Positions 8,339-16,115 of a stretch of 63,732 nucleotides of DNA are shown here, one piece after another. The DNA is taken from NCBI RefSeq assembly GCF_000159135.1, contig NZ_GG667521.1, forward strand, positions 245,855 to 309,586, read 5' to 3'. This DNA comes from Corynebacterium striatum ATCC 6940. GTDB taxonomy: Bacteria; Actinomycetota; Actinomycetes; Mycobacteriales; Mycobacteriaceae. A program made the translations under genes and the position numbers. Under the pieces are notes generated by a model, which made no database searches, was not told where the DNA came from, and saw only the letters and a list, made by a program, of their open reading frames with translations. Positions within the stretch are counted from its first letter, which is position 1, and each line of letters begins with the position of its first letter.

Positions 8339-8856
8339 CAGGGGTGGCTCCTTTCAAAAATCTCAATCATGGATGCTTCGAGCTGTGCCACGTTGGCAAC
8401 CTCCTTTTCGATCTCGGCTTCCGACGCCGCGTCCAGAATGTGGATAGTCAGCATGCGGTTCGCGATATCGATGTCGGTGACGGTTCCACCCGGCTGCAGG
8501 TTGTACAGGCTCACCGCGAGGGAGAGGATGAACTCGCTGTCGAGGCGCATCGGCAATTCCAGAATCGCCGTCTTGGGCGGTTCCTGGGGGCGCACCGCCA
8601 ACCAGCCCACCTTCAGGGAAGCGTGGAAAAGGTCCCACGTCCAATGCAGCATGAAAAGGACGAGCTTGCCCCACGAGACTTTCACCCCGGAAATCGGCAT
8701 CTTTGGAAGTGGTAGCGCTAAGACCACGAAGAGGCCTACCAACAAGCCACCCACGAGGTTGGCCACGGTGACCTCGCCCATGAGCAGGCACCACATGACG
8801 GTGATCCAAGCTATGAACCACGGGCGGAAGCGGTGGCGAATGCCAGAAAATTTCAT
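8338..8856 (-). CDS. mrpE: Mrp Na+/H+ antiporter subunit E
   Basis: The 172-residue membrane protein has two or three N-terminal helices (WFIAWITVMWCLLMGEV, then GGLLVGLFVVLALPLP) and a cytoplasmic C-terminal half. The segment LQPGGTVTDIDIANRMLTIH matches the MrpE pattern TPGTxxxxVxxxxLxVH. The gene overlaps mrpD by four bases and mrpF by one. MrpE is required for assembly of the complete antiporter. Confidence 0.92.
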   Translation of the reverse strand: MKFSGIRHRFRPWFIAWITVMWCLLMGEVTVANLVGGLLVGLFVVLALPLPKMPISGVKVSWGKLVLFMLHWTWDLFHASLKVGWLAVRPQEPPKTAILELPMRLDSEFILSLAVSLYNLQPGGTVTDIDIANRMLTIHILDAASEAEIEKEVANVAQLEASMIEIFERSHP

Positions 8857-10628
8857 CGCTGCCCCTCCTTCTTTTCTGGTGCGCCGGTGGGTGCGGCGGG
8901 AGCCACGGAATCGACGCCGGGCTGCGGCTGCTCAATGGGGGAGCGGCGCTGCTCGAAGGAGTCAGCGTCGTTTTTGTATCGATCCTTCTGGATCAGGGTT
9001 CGGGAAGGATTATCAGCGTTGTCGCCCAGCACCGCATAGCGGTAGATGGTGTCATCCTGCGCAGACTCGGCCGCGCGGCTGGTCACACCGGAAATGGGGC
9101 CGGCTAGGAAAGTAATTGATACTGACGCCAGCACCAACAGGGAGGTGGAAGCCAGCATGCCGAAAGGCACCTTGCCCACGTCCTGGCGCTCTTCGAGCTC
9201 GATGACATCCGTGACGTCGGAAAGCGGCGAAGGGTGCGCCAATGCCATGTTGCCTTCTGGGGCATCGGCGCGGTCGCGCAAGAATCCCTTAGCCCACACC
9301 AGAACCATGACGTAGAGCGTGAGCAGCGAGGTCAGGACCGCGCCGCCAATCAGGACCCAGGCCTGCCATGAGCCCTCGTTCGCGCCGGCCTGCAGCAAGA
9401 TGACCTTGCCGAGGAAGCCGGAAAATGGCGGGATGCCGCCCAGGTTCATGGCCGGGATGAAGTACAAAATTGCGATGAGCGGGGCGCTGTAAATCAGCGA
9501 GCCCAAGCGGCGCAGGGAGGAGGTACCCGCCTGACGCTCGATGAGGCCCACCACCAGGAAGAGCGCGGTCTGGACCAGAATGTGGTGTACCGCGTAGAAG
9601 ATGGCGCCGGACAGACCCTGTGCGGTGCCGAGGGACACCCCAAAGATCATGTAGCCGATGTGGCTCACCAGCGTAAATGACAAAAGTCGTTTGATGTCAG
9701 ACTGCGCCATCGCACCTAAGATACCCACGAGCATCGTGGCCAGCGCTACCCACATGAGCAACTGATCAAGGCCGCCGCCGGTAAAGATGGAGGTGCGTGC
9801 ACGAATGATGGCGTAGACGCCGACCTTGGTGAGCAAGCCCGCAAAGACTGCCGTGACCAGGGAAGGCGCGGTGGGGTAGGAGTCCGGCAGCCAGGCATCC
9901 AGCGGGAAGATAGCGGCCTTGATGCCGAAGGCGATGAGCAGCACCGAGAAGATCGCCGTACGGGTGCCCTCCGGGATGTTCTCCATGCGCATGCCGATTT
10001 GCGCCATGTTCATGGTGCCCACTGCCGCGTAGACATATGCGAGGGCGAGCACGAAGATGAGAGAGGAGGCCATCGAGACCATAACGTAGCCCACGCCGGC
10101 GCGCACGCGGGCGGGCGAGGCGCCCAGCGTGAGCAGAACATAGGAGGCCACGAGGAAGATCTCGAATCCCACATACAGGTTGAACAGATCACCGGCCAAG
10201 AAGGAGACGTTCACGCCCATGGTCAGCAGCATGTACGTCGGCAGGAAGACGGCGACGGGCTCGTCCTTGGAACCGTCGCGAATACCCTGCGAGATGGCGT
10301 ACCACATCACTGAGAACAAGACCACGGACGAGGTAAAGAGCATCACCGTGGAGAGACGATCGGCCACCAGCGTGATGCCTACGGGTGCGTCCCAGCCGCC
10401 GACTTGCAGGGTCTGAATGCCCGCGGTGTCGGCGATCAAGATCAGCAGCGCATTGACCGCTGCCAGCAAAAGCAAAGAGAAGAATGCGATCTGGCGCTGG
10501 GCGCCGGGGAAGCGGGCGCACAGCATCGACAAGGCTGCGGCGAGCGCCGGGATGACCACGGGCATGGGGATGAGGAAGCCCGTATAAGGAAGCAGGAAGC
10601 TAACCAGCGGAAGCAGGGTCTCAGTCAT
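8853..10628 (-). CDS. mrpD: Mrp Na+/H+ antiporter subunit D
   Basis: Antiporter subunit homologous to the NuoL/M/N proton-pumping subunits of complex I. The 591-residue protein has about 14 transmembrane helices in the first 500 residues, with the proton-antiporter core (KAAIFPLDAWLPDSYPTAPS, SDIKRLLSFTLVSHIGYM). The polar C-terminal tail of about 60 residues is Pro/Gln/Ala-rich, ends in KKEGQR, and is longer than in most relatives. It overlaps mrpC by eight bases and mrpE by four. Confidence 0.94.
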   Translation of the reverse strand: MTETLLPLVSFLLPYTGFLIPMPVVIPALAAALSMLCARFPGAQRQIAFFSLLLLAAVNALLILIADTAGIQTLQVGGWDAPVGITLVADRLSTVMLFTSSVVLFSVMWYAISQGIRDGSKDEPVAVFLPTYMLLTMGVNVSFLAGDLFNLYVGFEIFLVASYVLLTLGASPARVRAGVGYVMVSMASSLIFVLALAYVYAAVGTMNMAQIGMRMENIPEGTRTAIFSVLLIAFGIKAAIFPLDAWLPDSYPTAPSLVTAVFAGLLTKVGVYAIIRARTSIFTGGGLDQLLMWVALATMLVGILGAMAQSDIKRLLSFTLVSHIGYMIFGVSLGTAQGLSGAIFYAVHHILVQTALFLVVGLIERQAGTSSLRRLGSLIYSAPLIAILYFIPAMNLGGIPPFSGFLGKVILLQAGANEGSWQAWVLIGGAVLTSLLTLYVMVLVWAKGFLRDRADAPEGNMALAHPSPLSDVTDVIELEERQDVGKVPFGMLASTSLLVLASVSITFLAGPISGVTSRAAESAQDDTIYRYAVLGDNADNPSRTLIQKDRYKNDADSFEQRRSPIEQPQPGVDSVAPAAPTGAPEKKEGQR

Positions 10629-11121
10629 CGTTTGCCTCCTTTACGGGTTCCTCGAAGAAGGCTGGGCCAAAGGCGTCGCCTTCCTTAGTGGCGCGGCCGG
10701 TGGCTGGGTCGTTGGACGCGTCATGATCAGGGGCCGCGGCGGCGTTGCCCGGGCGGGCGGCCAGGGCCGCGATTGCGGTATCTTCCGCGTCGTCCTCAAT
10801 GACGTCGGCGGTGCGGTAGCGGTACTGGCGGTAGGCCAGGGTCAGGATAAATCCTGTCAGCGCCATGGAGATCACGATGGCTGTCAGGATCATGCCTTGG
10901 GCCAGTGGGTCCGCGATGTTCTCACCGTATTGGGCGGTCTCGCGGCCGTCGATAGGCGGCGATCCCGCCTGCCCACCAGCCTGCAGAAGCAGCAGGTTGG
11001 CGCCATTGCCCAGCAGCAGGATGCCAAGCAGCATCTTGGTCATGGCGCGGTCAAGCATGAGATACACGCCAGAGCCGCACAGCACGCCTGCGGCGAGGAG
11101 AAGGAACAGATTGGCTTCCAT
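10621..11121 (-). CDS. mrpC: Mrp Na+/H+ antiporter subunit C
   Basis: NuoK-like subunit. The first 110 residues hold three helices, with LMLDRAMTKMLLGILLLGNGANLLLL as the family block and DPLAQGMILTAIVISMALTGF as the second. A polar extension of about 55 residues brings the total to 166 aa, as is common in actinobacteria. It begins 2 bp after mrpA stops and overlaps mrpD by eight bases. Confidence 0.94.
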   Translation of the reverse strand: MEANLFLLLAAGVLCGSGVYLMLDRAMTKMLLGILLLGNGANLLLLQAGGQAGSPPIDGRETAQYGENIADPLAQGMILTAIVISMALTGFILTLAYRQYRYRTADVIEDDAEDTAIAALAARPGNAAAAPDHDASNDPATGRATKEGDAFGPAFFEEPVKEANDD

Positions 11122-11123
11122 TC

Positions 11124-14100
11124 TTAGCTCTCCTTTCCGGTGGTGTGGGCTTGCGTTGTGCTTGGAGTATCGGGTTGCGCTGCGCTTGACGACGCCCGCG
11201 TGGCGCCCGCCGCGTTCTTCTCACGGGAGGAGGCTCGTTCTTTCTGGCGGCGCGCGAGCGAGCGGGCACGGTCACGGGCACGCTGTTTACGCATCTCCTC
11301 TTCCTCGTCAAGCTTGCCGCCGAGCGAGTTGAGGATGTACAAGGTCAGGCCCACCACGATGAGGTAGACACCCGCGTCGAAGACCAACGCGGAGGGCAGC
11401 GAGACATCGCCTATGAGCGGCACCGCCACCTTGGTGTAGCCGGTGGTCAAAGGCGGGTGGTTGAAAGCCAGCGGCACAACCACCGAGCCCACCGAGATGA
11501 GCAATCCGGTGCCCATGGTGCGCCCGCCGTCGATGGGTAGCGCCTCCTCGAGCTCAGCGCGGCCACCTGCCAGGTAACGCAGGATAAGAGCCAGCGCCGC
11601 GACCAAGCCGCCGGCGAAGCCGCCGCCGGGTGCATTGTGGCCGGAGAAGTAGAAGTACAGCGAGAGCGCGATCATCGAGGGGAAGAGCAGGCGCGTGGCG
11701 ACATCCACCATGAGGGAGCGGTTGAGGGCCTGTTCTGATTCCACGCCTGCCGCCAGCCAGCGGCGCCCAGTGACCTGCAGGGTGGGGCGGCGCGAGTCGC
11801 GGGTGAAGGACTGGGTGCGATAAATCAGCGATGCGATACCCGTGGCGGCGATAACCAACACGGTGATCTCACCGAAGGTATCCCAGGCGCGCAGGTCCAC
11901 CAACAGTACGTTCACGGTGTTGGCGCCGTGGCCGATTTCTTTGGCCAGTTCCGGCATGAACTCGGAAATGGGGTTGGAGCGGCGGGCATTGATAGCAAAC
12001 ATTCCCACGAGCGTCACGGTAAGGCCCACGCCAACCGCGAGCCAGGCGCGCAGGCGACCCATCTTGGGGTCCTGCTTCCACTCGGTATTAGCCGGCATGC
12101 GGCGCAGAACCAGCATGAACAAGACCATGATGATGGTCTCCACGAGCAACTGGGTCAGGGCTAAGTCAGGTGCGCCATGCAGCGCAAAGAGGAAGGACAG
12201 TGCGTAGCCGGTGACGCCAACGATGATGACGCCAGACAGCCTATTGTCCGTCACGGTGGCAGCGACAGCACAGACGATGATGATGAGCGCAGCAACGATC
12301 TGCCACGGGTTTTCCGCCACGATCATGCGTACGTTGGTGAGGTCGCCGCGGATGAGCATGATGACCGGCAGCACCATGAGGGTGGCGAAGATGATCGACA
12401 TGTTCATCTGCAGGGAGCCGCGCTGCGTGGAAGCGGTGGTGTGCAGCGAGAGCTGACGCAGGCTGTTGATGACGGTGTCGTAGGCCTGGTCTGCTGAGCC
12501 CAAAGCCGGGTACTGGAACTGCCACTTGGCCAGTTCTGCGCGCTGCCAGTGGAGGATGATACCGGCCACGACGATGACTACGGAGATGCCCAGCGGTACT
12601 GTCCAGCCGTGCCACAGAGCGAGGTAGGTGTGCTCGTCAGCGCCGAAGATGTTGTTGAGGTGCTGGTTGATGCCGAGGGAAAGCGGCTGTGGATTGACGC
12701 CGAAGAAGATGGTCAGGGCCGTGAGGCCCGCAGGCGGAATCCACAACAGCGGGGAGAGCGCATGCATGTCGGCCACGGCGTCGGAAGTGCCGCGGCTTTG
12801 GCCCGCAGCGTCTTTCTTCGTGGCGAAGGCGCCCCACAGGAAGCGCAGCGCGTAGGCCATGGTCAGCATGGAGCCCACGACGACGCCCACCAAGAGCATG
12901 TTGCGTGGCATGCCAACGAGCAGCTCCTCGTGAAGGATGGTTTCAAGCGTGGCTTCCTTGGCCACAAAGCCCAGCAGGGGAGGGATGCCCGCCATGGACA
13001 GTGCCGGGATGATGGCAAGCAGGTATAGGCCGGGCTTTGCCTTGCCGAGGCCAGAGAGCTTGTCGATGTCGCGCGTTCCCGACGCATGGTCGATGGCACC
13101 AACGATCATAAACAGCGCAGCCTTGAACAGGGAATGCGCAAAGGTCAGCGCGAGGCCTGCCTGCAATGCCTCGCGTGAGCCAATGGCCACGATGGCGGTG
13201 ATGAAGCCCAACTGCGAGACGGTGCCATAAGCCAAGATGAGCTTGAGGTCGCGCTGCTTGAGGGCCATCCAACCGCCCAACAGCATCGTTAAGGTGCCAA
13301 GCGGCAGCACGACGAGATGCCAGGTGGCCACCTCGTGGAACTCCGGTGCCAAGCGCGCAACCAGGTAGATACCGGCCTTCACCATCGCAGCGGAGTGCAG
13401 GTAGGCAGAGACCGGCGTCGGCGCGGCCATGGCGCCGGGCAGCCAGAAGTGCGCGGGGGCGATGGCGGATTTACTCAGTGCGCCGGCCAAGATGAACACG
13501 ATGGCAATCGTGATGTACGGGGTCTGGGCGAGGCGGTCGAAATCCTCGATCTCACTAAACGTCCACGTGCCCGTTTGGCGGCCGAGCAGGATGATGCCCA
13601 TGAGCATGGCGAGGCCGCCCAGGGTGGTGACCATGAGCGCCTGCTGCGCGGCGCGACGCGAGGAGGCGCGTTCGCCGTAGTAGCTCACCAGGAGGTAGGA
13701 CAACAGGGAGGTCACTTCCCAGAACACGTACATCATCAGGAAGCTATCGGAGATGACCAGCCCATACATCGCGGTGGCAAAGCAGACCATCTGGGAGCCA
13801 AACATGGCCAGCCGCCGGGGAGTCTGGTCGAAGTAACCCCAGCAATAGAGCAGAACCAAAGCGCCGACGCCCAAAATGATGAGGCTAAAGAGGGCAGAGA
13901 GCGCGTCCATGCGCAGATCGACGTTGAGGTTCGCGTCCGGCATCCACTCCATGGTGTAGCGCAGCGTGGCACCGTCACGGAAGGCGCCGGTGGTGAGTTG
14001 TTTGAGGACCCAGAAAAAGCCCGCGCCGGGGACAATAGCGAGTGCGCCAAAAGCAGGACGGCCAACAAAAAATATGAGGAAGGGCGCGATGATGGTGGCC

Positions 14101-14129
14101 AGCACCAAGGCACTCAAGACAGCTATCAC
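11124..14129 (-). CDS. mrpA: Mrp Na+/H+ antiporter subunit A (A-B fusion)
   Basis: Largest subunit of the antiporter, 1001 residues. Residues 1 to ~500 are the NuoL-like proton antiporter core (KSAIAPAHFWLPGAMAAPTPVSAYLHSA; RDLKLILAYGTVSQLGF). The middle carries MbhD/MbhE-like helices. Residues from about 800 match MrpB (LLFPSMIALSLYFYFSGHNAPGGGFAGGL), so MrpB is fused here and no separate mrpB exists in the operon. The C-terminal 80 residues are charged, then Ala/Ser/Thr-rich. First gene of mrpACDEFG, which supports Na+ and pH homeostasis. Confidence 0.94.
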   Translation of the reverse strand: MIAVLSALVLATIIAPFLIFFVGRPAFGALAIVPGAGFFWVLKQLTTGAFRDGATLRYTMEWMPDANLNVDLRMDALSALFSLIILGVGALVLLYCWGYFDQTPRRLAMFGSQMVCFATAMYGLVISDSFLMMYVFWEVTSLLSYLLVSYYGERASSRRAAQQALMVTTLGGLAMLMGIILLGRQTGTWTFSEIEDFDRLAQTPYITIAIVFILAGALSKSAIAPAHFWLPGAMAAPTPVSAYLHSAAMVKAGIYLVARLAPEFHEVATWHLVVLPLGTLTMLLGGWMALKQRDLKLILAYGTVSQLGFITAIVAIGSREALQAGLALTFAHSLFKAALFMIVGAIDHASGTRDIDKLSGLGKAKPGLYLLAIIPALSMAGIPPLLGFVAKEATLETILHEELLVGMPRNMLLVGVVVGSMLTMAYALRFLWGAFATKKDAAGQSRGTSDAVADMHALSPLLWIPPAGLTALTIFFGVNPQPLSLGINQHLNNIFGADEHTYLALWHGWTVPLGISVVIVVAGIILHWQRAELAKWQFQYPALGSADQAYDTVINSLRQLSLHTTASTQRGSLQMNMSIIFATLMVLPVIMLIRGDLTNVRMIVAENPWQIVAALIIIVCAVAATVTDNRLSGVIIVGVTGYALSFLFALHGAPDLALTQLLVETIIMVLFMLVLRRMPANTEWKQDPKMGRLRAWLAVGVGLTVTLVGMFAINARRSNPISEFMPELAKEIGHGANTVNVLLVDLRAWDTFGEITVLVIAATGIASLIYRTQSFTRDSRRPTLQVTGRRWLAAGVESEQALNRSLMVDVATRLLFPSMIALSLYFYFSGHNAPGGGFAGGLVAALALILRYLAGGRAELEEALPIDGGRTMGTGLLISVGSVVVPLAFNHPPLTTGYTKVAVPLIGDVSLPSALVFDAGVYLIVVGLTLYILNSLGGKLDEEEEMRKQRARDRARSLARRQKERASSREKNAAGATRASSSAAQPDTPSTTQAHTTGKES

Positions 14130-14484
14130 AGCTAGGCTCAGGTCTCCTTCTCGTTCGGAGCCGCACGAACACAGTGGCGCACGTGTGACATGTATTCAAA
14201 TTCAAGCATGCGCCGATGAACTCATCGCGGGCCGAAGCAGAGGCATCTGGCCGGTTAATGAACCACTTTGAAAGGAACCTAGGAAGGTGCCACTGGCAGC
14301 GTCAGCGCCCCCTTTTCTCACCGCATTGACGCCGCGGGTGCAAGGGTGGATGTATGGAAGTCATGCTCCAAGCATTCACCGCAAGCGTTGAAAATTGGAG
14401 AAAACAGGTTTGGGGACGCATCACGAATGGCGCAGCCAATACTGGCGACTATACCTGCCGACTTTCTAAAAGTCACAGATTTTT
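14130..14484. other. Intergenic gap upstream of mrpA
   Basis: About 355 bp between the mrpA start (minus strand) and the micro-ORF region. It must contain the leftward mrp promoter and, if the micro-ORF is real, its rightward promoter. TATACC near 14450 is a weak candidate -10 for the latter. No convincing protein, RNA gene or riboswitch was seen. Confidence 0.4.
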
Positions 14485-14500
14485 AAGGAGGCAGTTATAT

Positions 14501-14590
14501 ATGGGGCTAGTTTGGCAGCACACAGGGGCACGCCGTCATGGCGTACCCCTGAATAAAAGTACCTTTTGCTCTCTTAACTTGCTCTCTTAA
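14501..14590 (+). CDS. Possible 29-residue micro-ORF with a strong ribosome binding site
   Basis: A perfect AAGGAGG (14485-14491) stands 9 nt upstream of an ATG opening a 29-codon frame that starts MGLVWQHTGARRHGVPL and ends LNLLS. Inside the frame, CAGGGGcACGCC (14523-14534) and GGCGTaCCCCTG (14540-14551) form a 12-bp stem with one mismatch and a 5-nt loop. The frame ends 19 bp before the end of the convergent M20 peptidase gene. The SD is one of the best in the window, which argues against chance. Alternatives are a regulatory RNA or a remnant of a larger gene. No homologue is recognised. Confidence 0.35.
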   Translation: MGLVWQHTGARRHGVPLNKSTFCSLNLLS

Positions 14591-14609
14591 CTGATCTGGC
14601 AGGTTGGTT

Positions 14610-16004
14610 TTAGGCGAAGCGCTGGAGGAAGTAAGCCTCGGCAGTAGCAATCTTTTCGATCTCCGTTGGATCCACAGACTCGTTGGCGGAGTGGATGGTG
14701 GCCTTCGGATCCTCAACGCCGAAGAGTGCGATCTCGGCATTCGGGTGCTTCTCCTGCAGCTCCACGGTCAGTGGGATGGAACCGCCCATGCCCTGGGAGA
14801 TGGTTTCTGTGCCGTAGGCTTCGGCGAGGCACTCGCCGAGCAGCGTTGCGGCTGGCTTTTCCGGATCAGTTTCAAAGCCGCGGTTAGCCTCGAGGATCTC
14901 GACCTTGATGTGCGCGCCCCACGGCACGTGCTTCTTCAGGTGCTCGGCCACGGCCTCCGCGGTAGAGCGGGGGTCCATGGTGGCTGGGGTGCGCAGGTTG
15001 AGGTTTGCAGCAGCGGTAGCCGGAACTGCGTTGACGGCCTCGGCAACCGGGGTGGAGGTGAAGCCGGTAACGGTAATTGCCGGGCGAGCCCAGATCATGT
15101 CGGCGATCTCGGTGGCGCCTGCCGGATCCTGGGAACCCATGATCTCGGTGCCGTCGAGCATCTGTGCATCGGAACGGAAGTCCTCCGGAGCGTAGGCACT
15201 GGTCTGGCCTTCCGCCAGCGGCCAGGAGCCTGCGCAGTCGACGCCATCGATAACCGTGCGACCATGCTCGTCGCTGAGAGAATCGAGTGCGCGCATGAGT
15301 GCCTTGACGGCGTCGGGAGCTGCGCCGCCAAACTGACCGGAGTGCACGCCCGCCTCGAGGGTGTCAACCTGCACGTAGATCTGCGCGCCGCCGCGCAGGG
15401 AGGTGGTCAGGGTAGGCAGGCCGGCCTTGGCATTGCCGGCGTCGGCGATGAGGATGGCGTCGGCAGCAAACAGCTCCGGGCGCTCCTCGATGAGGGCGGA
15501 CAGGCCCTCGCCGCCGCGCTCCTCGGAGCCTTCGATGAGGAAGGTGAGGTTGAGGTCGGTGCCACCGTTGGCGTCGATCGCGCGCAGGGCAGCCAAGTGC
15601 ATTGCGACGTTGCCCTTGCAGTCCGCTGCGCCGCGGCCGTACCAACGCACCTCGCCGGAGGCGGATGGGCGCTCGGTTAGGGTCAGCGGATCGGACTCCC
15701 ACGGTTCACGCGGGCCGACGGGGACAACATCGTAGTGGGAGTAGAGCAGCACGGTCTTGGCGCCCTCTTTGCCCGCGCGCTTGCCGACGAGCGCGGTGGA
15801 GCCGTCAGCAGTAGGAATGGCCTCGACGTCGACGCCTGCTTCGGTCAATGCGGAGCGGACCCATGCGGCGGCCTTGGCGCACTCTTCTTCCAGACCTGGC
15901 TCATTGTGAACGGAGTTGAAGGAGACGAGCTCCTTGAGCTGAGCGAAGATGCGCTCGCGGTCGGCGGTGATGAATTCAGAAATAGTAGTCATGCTCACTA
16001 ACAT
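14610..16004 (-). CDS. M20 family dipeptidase / metallopeptidase
   Basis: Zinc aminopeptidase or dipeptidase of the M20 (DapE/ArgE/carnosinase) family, 464 residues. Seen metal and catalytic positions are SHYDVVP (His, Asp), RGAADCKGN (bridging Asp), EGSEERGGEG (catalytic Glu pair), ADAGN (Asp) and the C-terminal TIHSANESV (His). The inserted lid/dimer domain occupies about 200-320 and contains the HSGQFGG loop. It is divergent from the OPT oligopeptide transporter 111 bp away, suggesting uptake and hydrolysis of short peptides as a pair. No signal peptide is seen, so cytoplasmic. Confidence 0.9.
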   Translation of the reverse strand: MLVSMTTISEFITADRERIFAQLKELVSFNSVHNEPGLEEECAKAAAWVRSALTEAGVDVEAIPTADGSTALVGKRAGKEGAKTVLLYSHYDVVPVGPREPWESDPLTLTERPSASGEVRWYGRGAADCKGNVAMHLAALRAIDANGGTDLNLTFLIEGSEERGGEGLSALIEERPELFAADAILIADAGNAKAGLPTLTTSLRGGAQIYVQVDTLEAGVHSGQFGGAAPDAVKALMRALDSLSDEHGRTVIDGVDCAGSWPLAEGQTSAYAPEDFRSDAQMLDGTEIMGSQDPAGATEIADMIWARPAITVTGFTSTPVAEAVNAVPATAAANLNLRTPATMDPRSTAEAVAEHLKKHVPWGAHIKVEILEANRGFETDPEKPAATLLGECLAEAYGTETISQGMGGSIPLTVELQEKHPNAEIALFGVEDPKATIHSANESVDPTEIEKIATAEAYFLQRFA

Positions 16005-16080
16005 ACCTGCCGCGTAGGAATGCCCGAACGTTTGAGTTTTCTGCCCGTGTGGACTAGGGTTTATGAGTACTTAATTACAG

Positions 16081-16094
16081 AATCTAAATAGATT
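16081..16094. promoter_or_regulatory. Inverted repeat in the M20/OPT divergent promoter region
   Basis: AATCTA-AA-TAGATT is a perfect 6-2-6 palindrome 22 bp upstream of the OPT start, between the divergent peptidase and transporter genes. It is placed where a regulator could affect the OPT promoter. No known consensus is recognised. Confidence 0.35.
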
Positions 16095-16115
16095 TCTCAC
16101 TAGAAGGAATTCGGC

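Noticed and set aside
14354..14590. A 78-codon frame containing the micro-ORF
   Set aside because: The upstream ATG at 14354 has no SD; only the inner ATG at 14501 has one, so the short version was reported.
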